From NCBI GenBank assembly GCA_934747385.1, contig CAKVGK010000001.1, positions 124,001 to 188,000 of the forward strand: a DNA stretch of 64,000 bases, read 5' to 3'. The stretch comes from an uncultured Clostridia bacterium (GTDB lineage Bacteria > Bacillota > Clostridia > Christensenellales > UBA1242). Below the pieces are notes generated by a model. The model was not told where the DNA came from and did not search any database. It saw only the letters and a program-made list of their open reading frames with translations. This document shows positions 16,419-24,946 of this stretch, piece by piece. A program made the position numbers and the translations under genes. Position 1 is the first letter of the stretch, and each line of letters starts with the position of its first letter.

Positions 16419-16467
16419 CTTCGTATTTTTTATAAAGTTGTAGGTTGATGAGTTCGGGGATTTTCAA
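16384..16467 (-). CDS. Possible 27-residue leader peptide
   Basis: A TTG start at 16467 lies at good distance from a consensus AAGGAGG. The frame reads MKIPELINLQLYKKYEVPS and then IREFMRSL, with its stop inside the terminator stem at 16371-16418. A strong ribosome binding site feeding a frame that ends in a terminator suggests translation-linked attenuation, but the frame is too short to be sure. Confidence 0.35.
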   Translation of the reverse strand: MKIPELINLQLYKKYEVPSIREFMRSL

Positions 16468-16605
16468 TAAAACCTCCTTTTCTTATCAAAAAACTCATCT
16501 TTCGTATATCATACAATAATTTTACAATACCTTTTAGGTATTGTAATTTTTTGATACCTACTTTTATTGGCAAAACTGCTCTTTCTTTGTCGCAATTTGC
16601 CGAAA

Positions 16606-16657
16606 ATAAAAAACCCAAGCGTTTTATCAATTTTTTAACTGAAAGAACGCAAGGGTT
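16606..16657 (-). terminator. Intrinsic terminator after the zinc-ribbon gene
   Basis: On the minus strand AACCCTTGCGTT pairs with AACGCTTGGGTT apart from the central TT:TT mismatches, and is followed by six T. The remaining intergenic sequence between 16470 and 16605 shows only an ATACCTAAAAGGTAT dyad near 16529. Confidence 0.6.
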
Positions 16658-16678
16658 CGTATTATTTAATATTCAATT

Positions 16679-16867
16679 TTAATCTGCAAACTCCATTGAT
16701 ATGAAGACTTTTTCTTTGCATCTAACACATTTTACGTCATAGATGAATTGTTTCCGCTTCAGTTTGGTTGGCACTACAACAAGTGCTTTCACTACACCTG
16801 TTTCATCAGATGTAATGCTCTCTCCCAAACATCTGCCACAATGTGGACAAAACATTTTAGTTTTCAA
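16679..16867 (-). CDS. Small zinc-ribbon protein (Com-like)
   Basis: The 62-residue protein has two cysteine pairs, CPHCGRCLGES at residue 7 and CVRCKEKVF near 47, spaced as in small phage zinc ribbons such as Mu Com. It is the second gene of the lexA operon, 12 bases downstream of lexA, and is followed by a terminator. Function is unknown. Confidence 0.65.
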   Translation of the reverse strand: MKTKMFCPHCGRCLGESITSDETGVVKALVVVPTKLKRKQFIYDVKCVRCKEKVFISMEFAD

Positions 16868-16879
16868 TGCTATCGCCTC

Positions 16880-17476
16880 CTAAAAACTGTGAATTACGTG
16901 CTTAACAATACCTTGAATTTTAACTTCTTTTGTAATGATGTCTTGATATTTCGGATTTTCAGGATGCAATGCAACATAGTCTTTGTGTTTGAATAGTCGC
17001 TTTACTGTGGCTGAATCGTTTAATAACGCCACAACGATGTCTCCGTCATCGGCACTATCACAAATTTTAACTACTAGCAAATCTCCATTATTTATTCCTG
17101 CGCCGACCATGCTGTCGCCTTTTGCGTGCAATACCATTGTTTCGCCAGAACCAAAAATTGATGTAGGCAATAAATAATTCTCCTCAATATTTTCTTCAGC
17201 TAGAATAGGTGTTCCGCAGGCTACTGAGCCAACCAGTGGGGCTACTATGGTTGTTCCTTTGCGAAGGTTAAATGGAATCTCAATTTTGCCTTGATCGTTT
17301 TGTGAGAGTAAACCACGAGTTTTTAAGACATTTACATATTTTTGTGCTGTGCCTATGCTTGGGAAACTCATTGCATGGCAAATCTGACGAAATGAAGGCG
17401 ACCTACCTTCTTTCTTTTGATACTCTTTTACAAAGTTCAACACTTCTTGTACTGTATTCTCTTTTATTACTCTCAT
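16880..17476 (-). CDS. lexA: LexA-like repressor of the prophage
   Basis: The 198-residue protein has the LexA winged-helix domain (EGRSPSFRQICHAM, SIGTAQKYVNVLKTRGLL) and an S24 self-cleavage domain. Catalytic Ser122 lies in KGDSMVGAG and Lys159 in SATVKRLF. The cleavage site is Cys87-Gly88 (SVACGTP) rather than the usual Ala-Gly; UmuD also uses Cys-Gly. It starts the left-reading phage early operon and has its own dyad operator upstream, so it is probably the lysogeny repressor released by RecA. Confidence 0.9.
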   Translation of the reverse strand: MRVIKENTVQEVLNFVKEYQKKEGRSPSFRQICHAMSFPSIGTAQKYVNVLKTRGLLSQNDQGKIEIPFNLRKGTTIVAPLVGSVACGTPILAEENIEENYLLPTSIFGSGETMVLHAKGDSMVGAGINNGDLLVVKICDSADDGDIVVALLNDSATVKRLFKHKDYVALHPENPKYQDIITKEVKIQGIVKHVIHSF

Positions 17477-17493
17477 TTCCCTATTCCTTTGTT

Positions 17494-17518
17494 ATAAATA
17501 TACACCCCGTATATTTAT
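17494..17518. promoter_or_regulatory. Dyad operator upstream of lexA
   Basis: ATAAATATAC and GTATATTTAT form a perfect 10-bp inverted repeat around ACCCC, 18 bases upstream of the lexA start. It is the obvious candidate binding site for the LexA-like repressor itself and would overlap the start of transcription. Confidence 0.7.
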
Positions 17519-17530
17519 GGCTTAATGATA

Positions 17531-17563
17531 GCACACACTATATCCAAAAAATTGGATTTCAAA
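17531..17563 (-). promoter_or_regulatory. lexA promoter region with shared 22-nt dyad element
   Basis: On the minus strand TTTGAAATCC, a T-rich middle and TTGGAT are followed after 8 bases by TGCTATCATTA, which looks like an extended -10. The 22-nt element matches 35105-35126 at 21 positions, and the spacing to TGCTAT is identical in both, so the two promoters are probably co-regulated. Confidence 0.5.
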
Positions 17564-17584
17564 TATTTATTTCAATTTTTTTGC

Positions 17585-17622
17585 AAAAAAAAAATAGACC
17601 AGGTTTATTGCCTAGTCTATTT
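17585..17622 (-). terminator. Strong terminator ending the defence operon
   Basis: AATAGAC and GTCTATT form the base of a hairpin with a further GG:CC pairing, followed on the minus strand by ten T. It lies 5 bases after the last gene of the ten-gene operon and insulates lexA from it. Confidence 0.85.
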
Positions 17623-17626
17623 TGTC

Positions 17627-17929
17627 TTAATCTTCAAATGAAATCTTTTTTGATTTGCTTACTTTTGCTCTGAAATCTATCTTTAGATAATCTTTCTTCT
17701 TTAATACTACTTTGCATTGAAAACCATTTTCTTTCTTCAAAACAAAATGTCTGTCGAAGTCATCATCATAGTCATCATCATCTTCATCCAAATTACTCTT
17801 TCGAAGTTGTTCTTGATCAAATATGTCAAGAATACCAAATTCGTTCATTGAATCAAAAATGTATGATCCTTCTGGGAAATCTACTCCTATTTCATATAAC
17901 CCTTGTGGAATGATAATTTCTTTTTCCAT
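17627..17929 (-). CDS. Acidic small protein, last gene of the defence operon
   Basis: The 100-residue product begins EIIIPQGLYEIGVDFPEGSY, which resembles the short beta domain with a G-Y-VG-DIP-G-Y pattern seen in uncharacterised Gram-positive proteins. An aspartate-rich stretch (DEDDDDYDDDFD) interrupts it near residue 65. There is no signal peptide. It starts 12 bases after the membrane-protein gene and is followed by the operon terminator. Function unknown. Confidence 0.6.
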   Translation of the reverse strand: MEKEIIIPQGLYEIGVDFPEGSYIFDSMNEFGILDIFDQEQLRKSNLDEDDDDYDDDFDRHFVLKKENGFQCKVVLKKKDYLKIDFRAKVSKSKKISFED

Positions 17930-17941
17930 TTTTATCTCCTT

Positions 17942-18739
17942 TTAAAACATATCATCATCTTCATCTAGAGTATCCATAACCATCATATCATCAAGTTCCT
18001 GCAATTCTTCTGGATCATCATCGGAACTCATCATGTGTGGGAACATTTTTTCATACTTTGGTTTCTGCACTTTTGCGACTTTCTTTTCACTTACTTGTAA
18101 AGATTTTTGTGCTGGCGCTATTCCAAGCATTTTGTTTGCTTCATCTAAAACTGTAATTGTGTCGTATACTTTGACATCTGCTCCTACCATGCACTTTTTA
18201 AACAAATTTGTATATGGTTGTTTCGGCACTTGCTGTGCCACATAGTTTATTTTTGAACCAGATGATTTCTCCGTTTGAATAAATGCTGAAATATCTGCCA
18301 ACTTATCAAAGTCCAAATCTGTATCTTCAAGAGAGAAAAATGTATATTTTCTCCCATTTTTATTTGTTCCTTTTAGTATTTTTATTCCCTGTTTTGATAT
18401 ATCTTCAACATTTGTATAGTGTCCATCTTCAAAAATTTTTGCAAGGTGTTCATATAGTTCTTCTGTTGTAAGTGGGCCGTGCAATGCTTTTTCTCTCATT
18501 TTATTCCAATAATCATTGAACGGATCATCTTTTGGTTGAATCTTTTGTTTACCACTTGTCGGCAGATACTTTTGTTTGAGTTTATTATTTTGACTTATTA
18601 AAGCAATCACGCAAATCACTATAATTATAACAGGGACTAAAATATACCAAAGTCCATTTATTTGACCTTGTGCAAGTCTTTCTATTCCGACACAAATGCT
18701 TCCAATTAGCATTAGTCCAAAAAATATTAACCAGCCCAT
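17942..18739 (-). CDS. Two-TM membrane protein of unknown function
   Basis: The 265-residue protein has two N-terminal hydrophobic segments (WLIFFGLMLIGSICVGI and WYILVPVIIIVICVIALI). A soluble domain follows with the run LTTEELYEHLAKIFEDGHYT and an acidic tail (DEDDDMF). I do not recognise it. It follows Res by 12 bases in the same operon, and could be either an effector or an unrelated passenger. Confidence 0.6.
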   Translation of the reverse strand: MGWLIFFGLMLIGSICVGIERLAQGQINGLWYILVPVIIIVICVIALISQNNKLKQKYLPTSGKQKIQPKDDPFNDYWNKMREKALHGPLTTEELYEHLAKIFEDGHYTNVEDISKQGIKILKGTNKNGRKYTFFSLEDTDLDFDKLADISAFIQTEKSSGSKINYVAQQVPKQPYTNLFKKCMVGADVKVYDTITVLDEANKMLGIAPAQKSLQVSEKKVAKVQKPKYEKMFPHMMSSDDDPEELQELDDMMVMDTLDEDDDMF

Positions 18740-18751
18740 GTTTCCTTCCTT

Positions 18752-21700
18752 TTAATCAATTGATTGCATTTTGTCTAGCAAACTTTCGTAACTATCTACT
18801 ACTTCGTATCTTACATTGCCTGCAAGTTGAAGTTGGTCAAACAGCTTCTTTGCACAATCTGTCTTTGCTTTTTCTATTCCACGAAGTTCTAGCGATTCCA
18901 TACTACCTTTTGTTTCAGCAACAAAGTATATGTGTTTTACACTGCCTTCATTGAATGCTATTGCCCAGTCTGGTGCGTAGTTTCCAACTGGTGTTGGAAT
19001 TTGGAACGATCTTGGAAGTTTAGCATATACACAAACTTCATTTGCCACATCAAGTTCTTTTGCAAATTTACGCTCTATTGACTCTTCGGCTGTTCCATCG
19101 GTTACAACATAGTCTTGGATTGCCTTTTGCGCCTTATATGCCTTGTCAAAGTCAATCTTTGCTTGGTTACCTGTGAAGATATCGCTGTCATATTCCCCTT
19201 CGGTCTTGTTGTATGTTATGTGGTCTACAATCATAGAAGCCTTTTGCTCGTTTATGAGTCTTGATACTTTTGTTATAAACTCTTCTGGGTTAATAGCGAA
19301 CATTTCAAATTTTTCTCTTGTGATACCCTGCAAAATGCGAACTACTGTTCTTCTAGTTAAAGTCGTGTTGTCTACTATTTTTCCTATTAAATCGTATTTT
19401 GTATTATCCGCAGCACCACTACGGATTGTTTCGGTTCTTGTGTCAGTTGTGCTGAATGAATCGCCACGCTTTAATGCGTTCTCATCCATTGTTTTCTTTT
19501 GCTGACCTATTGTTACAACGTACTTTAATTCAGCAACGAATAATCCTTTGTTTATGCTTTCAATTGAGTGTTTTATAAGTTCTTCGCTGTCAAAGTCAAC
19601 TTTGTATGTATATTTGTGATTGATTTGCTTCCAAAGTTTTTGGAATTCTGCCTTGTGGAAGTTGTCGTTAAGTGGGTTGCTTTCCACTGTTGATTTATTG
19701 GCATCTTCAAACATACCATCAAGTGCTTTTTCGTTGTAAATGCTTTCAACAAGTTTATGCACACTTTCTGTGTATGGTGCAAGGATTTCTGGCATTGCCG
19801 CAAGTGTGTTATTTGCTTTGTCATCAAAGTATTTTTGAGTGATTTTATTGTCTTTATCAGCATAACCGTTGAATCTCAAATAACTTTGAATATCACTTGC
19901 CATATCATTATTAACTTGAATTCTCTCTTTTCCATCGCTAACAAACTTACCACGGAAATACTCAATTGTTGCTCTTGTAGGTCTGTCTGCAAGGTTCTCT
20001 TTAAGCACTTTTTGTATTGAACCAACGAAGTCTTTATAACTGTCTGTTGCAATAACTGTTAAAGTGTTTACATTATGGAATGATGATCTCTCATTCTTGA
20101 AATAATGAAGGTCTGTTCTATCGCCTAGCATATTTACAGCAATACGAAGTCCACGACCAACTTCTTGTCTCTTGGCTATCGCACTGTCGCCACCTGGTTT
20201 CAACGCACAAATTTGGAAGATATTTGGGTTATCCCAACCTTCACGAAGTGCTGAGTGTGAGAATATGAATCTTGTTGGTTCTTCTTTTGAAAGCAATCTC
20301 TCTTTGTTCTTCAAGATAAGGTCGTATGCCGAGATATCATCTGAACCTTCGCCTTTGCTTTCTTTTGAGTCAATCATTCTTCCGGTCTTTTTATCTATTG
20401 AGAAATAACCTTTGTGTGTGTCTTTAACATCAATGCCTTTTAAGTAGCGAATGTAAGGTGTTTCAAATAATGTTATCTTTTCATTGAGTGCTTTTGTGTA
20501 CTCTTCTTCAAACATTCTTGCATACTCGCCTTTTTCATCTGGCTCGTTGTAATCTCTATACTTTACAACTTCATCAATGAAGAATAATGACAAGCATTTG
20601 ATTCCTTTATCGTAAAGCTTCTCTTCCTTTTCAAAGTGAGAACGAATTGTCTCTCTTATTTGTATTCTTCTAAGGTCTTTATCTGAAACATCGCCAAGCA
20701 CTTCGCCTATATGCAAAACTTGTCCATTAAGGAAAGTGATTGTGTTGTTGAATGGATTGATGTCCGAGATTATGTAATCGTTCTTGTATTGTTCCATTTG
20801 GTTAGACTTATGATACAAGTTGTCGCCTTTACCAAGAATTCTTGTCTCTCTATTGATTGACTTATTGTAATTGATTTCAAACTCCAACTTACACATTGGT
20901 GGCTTGTTTGGTGAAAGGACAATGTCTTGCAAGTATAGATACTTATCTGTTCCACGCAAGTTTTTAATCTCAAAACCTTTAACTTGAATCTTTTTAACCA
21001 AGCATTTGTTGTATGCATCCACTGCATCCAAGCAATATACAAGGTTATGTTGCTTTTTGTGTGTTGCTGAGAAGTTCATACAGAACAATGGATTGAATTT
21101 GCGAAGTGAAAGTTGTGTTGCACTCTTTTCATCGCCCATCTTTTGTGGTTCATCAAGTATTAGTATTGGTCTTGTTTTTGCCACAACATCAATTGGCTTT
21201 CTTGATTGGAATTCATCAAGAACCATATCAATTCTTCTGGCATCAGCGCCACGAGCGTTGAATGCTTGGGTGTTGATAATCATTACATTGATATCGCTAC
21301 TTGAAGCAAAACTATCTAGTTCACTAAGTCTTTTGCTGTTGTATACAAAGTATCTCGCCTTTTTGTGGTAACGATCCATAAAGTGATCTTCCATCATCTG
21401 GAACGACTTTTTAACACCTTCACGAATAGCAATGCTAGGAACAACAACTATGAATTTACTCCAACCATATCTTTCGTTTAATTCAAAAATGGTGTTGATA
21501 TACACATAGGTTTTACCTGTTCCTGTTTCCATTTCAATGTCAAGAGAACATTTGCCAAGTCCTTTTACCAACTCTTCTGACTCTTTGTAGTTGCAGTCTT
21601 GTTGAATATGCTTTATGTTTTGCAAAATGTCAGTTTCATCAAGCAAAATCTTAGCATTTTCGAAGCCATCATCATTTTCTTCAAAGGCGTCAAAAAGTGA

Positions 21701-21847
21701 AGCCTGTTTTAACTCATCAGTCTTTTTCTTAATACCTAAGTCTCTTGTGTATCTAACCATATCCAACTTTGGCTGCCCTTTGAATACCTTGCTGATATTA
21801 CTTACAGCTTCCTGTTGATATGGCTGTGTCTTGAATCTAAATTTCAT
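18752..21847 (-). CDS. res: Type III restriction endonuclease, Res subunit
   Basis: The 1031-residue protein has the SF2 helicase motifs of Type III Res: DIEMETGTGKTYVYI near residue 105, ILILDEPQKMG near 225, and SHSALREGWDNPN with QEVGRGLRIA near 540-580. The C-terminal nuclease shows PDWAIAF then YFVAETKGS, giving the PD-ExK residues. It cuts after ATP-driven communication between two unmodified sites, using Mod for recognition. It overlaps the membrane-protein gene upstream by 4 bases (ATGA). Length is normal and all motifs look intact. Confidence 0.94.
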   Translation of the reverse strand: MKFRFKTQPYQQEAVSNISKVFKGQPKLDMVRYTRDLGIKKKTDELKQASLFDAFEENDDGFENAKILLDETDILQNIKHIQQDCNYKESEELVKGLGKCSLDIEMETGTGKTYVYINTIFELNERYGWSKFIVVVPSIAIREGVKKSFQMMEDHFMDRYHKKARYFVYNSKRLSELDSFASSSDINVMIINTQAFNARGADARRIDMVLDEFQSRKPIDVVAKTRPILILDEPQKMGDEKSATQLSLRKFNPLFCMNFSATHKKQHNLVYCLDAVDAYNKCLVKKIQVKGFEIKNLRGTDKYLYLQDIVLSPNKPPMCKLEFEINYNKSINRETRILGKGDNLYHKSNQMEQYKNDYIISDINPFNNTITFLNGQVLHIGEVLGDVSDKDLRRIQIRETIRSHFEKEEKLYDKGIKCLSLFFIDEVVKYRDYNEPDEKGEYARMFEEEYTKALNEKITLFETPYIRYLKGIDVKDTHKGYFSIDKKTGRMIDSKESKGEGSDDISAYDLILKNKERLLSKEEPTRFIFSHSALREGWDNPNIFQICALKPGGDSAIAKRQEVGRGLRIAVNMLGDRTDLHYFKNERSSFHNVNTLTVIATDSYKDFVGSIQKVLKENLADRPTRATIEYFRGKFVSDGKERIQVNNDMASDIQSYLRFNGYADKDNKITQKYFDDKANNTLAAMPEILAPYTESVHKLVESIYNEKALDGMFEDANKSTVESNPLNDNFHKAEFQKLWKQINHKYTYKVDFDSEELIKHSIESINKGLFVAELKYVVTIGQQKKTMDENALKRGDSFSTTDTRTETIRSGAADNTKYDLIGKIVDNTTLTRRTVVRILQGITREKFEMFAINPEEFITKVSRLINEQKASMIVDHITYNKTEGEYDSDIFTGNQAKIDFDKAYKAQKAIQDYVVTDGTAEESIERKFAKELDVANEVCVYAKLPRSFQIPTPVGNYAPDWAIAFNEGSVKHIYFVAETKGSMESLELRGIEKAKTDCAKKLFDQLQLAGNVRYEVVDSYESLLDKMQSID

Positions 21848-22599
21848 AAGTTTTCTTCCTTTACTGCAATTTTCTTTGTATACTCATCGACTTTTGTATA
21901 TGACATATAATCCTTTAATAACCCTTTCAACTTTATCATCACTTCATTACTATCAGGATACTTTTCTTTAATCTTAGAGATTATATTGTTGTAAACAACA
22001 TTTTCTGGATATTTTCCTTGTTTGTAAAGTTGATAAGTAATTCCCATATTCTTATCATACAAAATGTTTATACCATTAATATAACGCATTATTTTGCCCA
22101 TTTGTTTTCTTATTTTATTATCGCGCCTAAATAGTCTTAATGAACAATAATCATCAATTAAATAATAAATTTCATTAAAATCATAATTGGTAAATTTTTC
22201 AATAATAGTTATAAAATCTCGCACATAAGTATCGCTATTATCAAATACTATCTTTCTGTCATCTTTATTAACTTTATTTTCAGCGTCACAAACCTTATAA
22301 ATGATATTATCATAATTCCAATTAAACCAATTTGTGTAATCTGCAAGTATGTTCTTAATGTTTTTAACTTCTGAATAAAACTTAATTTCATATTGTTTTT
22401 TTATATTGCAAAATGATATCAGTCCAGTGACCAATCCAATTAAAGCACCACCAACTAATGAAATAAAAATGTTCAAAAATATTGAATAACTTATACAGGC
22501 TTCAAATTTTTTAGACAAATAGCCAAATACAATTACACCTACTATGCTAATGATAAAAAACAATAAATTCCACCAAAATATTTTCTTATTAGATCCCAT
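21844..22599 (-). CDS. Two-TM membrane protein embedded between mod and res
   Basis: The 251-residue protein has two transmembrane helices (WNLLFFIISIVGVIVFGY; IFLNIFISLVGGALIGLVTG) and a cytoplasmic helical domain of about 170 residues. It resembles many uncharacterised phage-defence membrane proteins in layout only. Its ATG overlaps the stop of mod (TAATG) and its stop overlaps the res start (ATGA), so it is tightly coupled between the two restriction subunits. This insertion is not typical of Type III systems. Confidence 0.7.
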   Translation of the reverse strand: MGSNKKIFWWNLLFFIISIVGVIVFGYLSKKFEACISYSIFLNIFISLVGGALIGLVTGLISFCNIKKQYEIKFYSEVKNIKNILADYTNWFNWNYDNIIYKVCDAENKVNKDDRKIVFDNSDTYVRDFITIIEKFTNYDFNEIYYLIDDYCSLRLFRRDNKIRKQMGKIMRYINGINILYDKNMGITYQLYKQGKYPENVVYNNIISKIKEKYPDSNEVMIKLKGLLKDYMSYTKVDEYTKKIAVKEENL

Positions 22600-24533
22600 T
22601 ATATTACCTTCCTTGTTGTGGTTGGCGAATAAGTTTCAAATATTTGGTCAAAGTTTACTGCTACACTGTCAGTTGACATACTTGCATCGCGGAATACAGC
22701 GTATAATGGTTGCATCTTTGCTATTGCTGTAACGACATCATCGTTAAGGTCTTTATCAAAACAGCAAACTAGGTCGCCATCGTTTACATTGAATACTTTT
22801 TTACCATTGATCTCTAAAGTCTTTATTTCACTTGAAAGCATTACACCCATATCAAGCATTACTTGGAATAATAAATCTTCTGGAGTTCTATCTTCCTTGA
22901 TGTTATCTTCAAATTGAGTGAGTAAATCTTGTGTTGTTTTATTTGGTGAATAATAAATGTCTTTCATACAACTGCTGTCTAATTTCAAATCTCTGAAACC
23001 TATATCTAAATCTTTCGCATTTGGATTTTCTTCTTTTATTTTTTTACCTGCACGACGAATTCTTTCTTTACCTATTTCACAAATCGTTTTATACCCAGCT
23101 TTATATGCTTCACTTTTTTCATCACATTTTTCAGGCAATTGAACACAAATATATTTTCTATTTCCGCCATCTTCAGCATTTAATTGCATGACCGCATGAG
23201 CAGTTGTTGCTGAGCCACTAAAAAAGTCCAATACTATATCTATAGATGGTATCATAGAAATGATATATTTTATCAATTCCACTGCTTTTGGAAAATCAAA
23301 AGGTAATTTATTATTTTTTAACCATTTAGTAGAAGATTGTGAATCAAAGAATAAAATTGACTTTGGGGTTTGATACATAAAATCTTGTAAATATCTTTTC
23401 GGCCTAGGAATTGTAGTTTCATCTTTTCCAAATTCAAATTCATTGTTTAATAATTTTTTCTTAATTTCATCATCCTTAAATCTCCATCCACCAGTAGGTT
23501 TTGCACATGGTTTATTTGTAATAGGATGAATTATTTCTGTTGTAAAATTCCCGTTAGGAACTCCACCAGGATCATTTGTCTGATATACTCCATCTTCATC
23601 AGCATATGTAAAATGATCCAAATCATAAAATCTTGGTTTTTTTACTAATTCTAATAATTCGTTATGTATTTCCTCTTTTGTAAGATTTCGAGCTAGTAAT
23701 TGATTTACTCGCGATACATATTCATCAACATTATTTTTTTTAACACTCCACTCATTATCCAATAAATATTTATTTTTTGCAAAACATAAAATGTATTCAT
23801 GAGATACAGAAACCCATTTTGCATTATTTTTTGATGAGTTCGAAGCAACTATAAAGGTGGCAACATAATTTGAAATTCCAAAGATTTCATTACATATATT
23901 TGTTAAATTCACTATTTCATTATCATCTATACTAATAAAAATAGCACCATCATCTGTGAGTAAATCCTTAGCAAGTTTAAGCCTTGGATATATCATATTG
24001 AGCCAATCTGTATGGAATCTGCCATTACTATCGTTGTTAGCAACCATACGGTTACCTTGATCATCAACTTGATTGCTTCTTTCTAAATATTCATCAGTAT
24101 TTACGGCAAAATCATCATTGTAGACAAAATCATTGCCCGTATTATAAGGTGGATCTATGTATATCATTTTAATTTTGCCAAGATAGGTCTCTCTCAATAG
24201 TTTGAGAACATCAAGATTGTCTCCCTCAATATAAAGGTTTTGTGTATGATCAAAATCTACACTTTCTTCTCTACATGGTCGAAGTGTCTTAGCAATAGGT
24301 GCGTTTGCCGTAAGTATTGCCTGCTTTTTATCAGGCCAAGTCATTGTATATCTCTCTTTGTCTCCATCAATAACAACATGACTCAACTCTTGTTTAAGCA
24401 TATCAAAATCTACTAACTTTGTTAGTTTTCCTTCTTCATCGAGTGCTTCTGTTACACAATTTGGAAATCTTTTTGCGATGAATTCAATGTTTTCATCAAC
24501 CAAATTTTTGCTTTGCATTTGTAATTTATCCAT
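22599..24533 (-). CDS. mod: Type III DNA methyltransferase Mod (second copy in operon)
   Basis: The start is set at ATG 24533, behind CAAGGAG, to match the paralogue; the product is 644 residues. DPPYNTGN lies at residues 127-134 and the SAM-binding LDFFSGSATTAHAV near 435, the beta-class order for N6-adenine Mod subunits. Residues 1-120 and the last 110 are almost identical to the other Mod at 24947-26899, whereas the middle part (target recognition) is different. It starts inside the end of the coiled-coil gene and overlaps the membrane-protein gene by one base. Confidence 0.94.
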   Translation of the reverse strand: MDKLQMQSKNLVDENIEFIAKRFPNCVTEALDEEGKLTKLVDFDMLKQELSHVVIDGDKERYTMTWPDKKQAILTANAPIAKTLRPCREESVDFDHTQNLYIEGDNLDVLKLLRETYLGKIKMIYIDPPYNTGNDFVYNDDFAVNTDEYLERSNQVDDQGNRMVANNDSNGRFHTDWLNMIYPRLKLAKDLLTDDGAIFISIDDNEIVNLTNICNEIFGISNYVATFIVASNSSKNNAKWVSVSHEYILCFAKNKYLLDNEWSVKKNNVDEYVSRVNQLLARNLTKEEIHNELLELVKKPRFYDLDHFTYADEDGVYQTNDPGGVPNGNFTTEIIHPITNKPCAKPTGGWRFKDDEIKKKLLNNEFEFGKDETTIPRPKRYLQDFMYQTPKSILFFDSQSSTKWLKNNKLPFDFPKAVELIKYIISMIPSIDIVLDFFSGSATTAHAVMQLNAEDGGNRKYICVQLPEKCDEKSEAYKAGYKTICEIGKERIRRAGKKIKEENPNAKDLDIGFRDLKLDSSCMKDIYYSPNKTTQDLLTQFEDNIKEDRTPEDLLFQVMLDMGVMLSSEIKTLEINGKKVFNVNDGDLVCCFDKDLNDDVVTAIAKMQPLYAVFRDASMSTDSVAVNFDQIFETYSPTTTRKVI

Positions 24534-24945
24534 TGTTTTCTCCTTGTTGATTGAGTGGATTTCCTTTTTCATCCATTACTGATACTTCACTATTGCAATT
24601 TCCACACTTATAATTCCACCAATTACGATATTGTGATAAAGGAATCAATTTGCTATCTTTTTTCCAGCAACAACTGCAATATGGAATCTTTGGCTGTTCG
24701 CCTTTTATGGTAAAAAATCCCCTTGGACTATACTCCAAATCTTTTTCTTTTACCTTTGCTTTTTTTAAGTTTTTTATTTCTTCACTTAGGTCTTTTATTT
24801 TGTTATTGAGATTCTCGTTATCCTCTCTTAATTCAAAGAACTGTTCTTGTAATTGCAAAGACAATTCTACAATCTCTTGATTTTTTATTTTTTTCGCAAG
24901 GCTTATTAAGTCCTTTAATCCGTTATATACATCTGAAAAACTCAT
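24526..24945 (-). CDS. Coiled-coil zinc-ribbon protein between the two mod genes
   Basis: With start ATG 24945, one base after the upstream mod stop, the product is 139 residues. Residues 20-75 form a coiled coil (LREDNENLNNKIKDLSEEIK), followed by a zinc ribbon with CSCCWKK and CGNCNSEV. It could be a DNA- or protein-binding adaptor. Its stop overlaps the next mod by 8 bases, so expression is coupled. No named family is recognised. Confidence 0.65.
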   Translation of the reverse strand: MSFSDVYNGLKDLISLAKKIKNQEIVELSLQLQEQFFELREDNENLNNKIKDLSEEIKNLKKAKVKEKDLEYSPRGFFTIKGEQPKIPYCSCCWKKDSKLIPLSQYRNWWNYKCGNCNSEVSVMDEKGNPLNQQGENNG

Positions 24946-24946
24946 A

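Noticed and set aside
16430..16630. Minus-strand frame of 66 codons
   Set aside because: It starts inside one intrinsic terminator and contains the promoter-like AT-rich spacer; no ribosome binding site. The TTG frame at 16384-16467 is the better candidate in this area.
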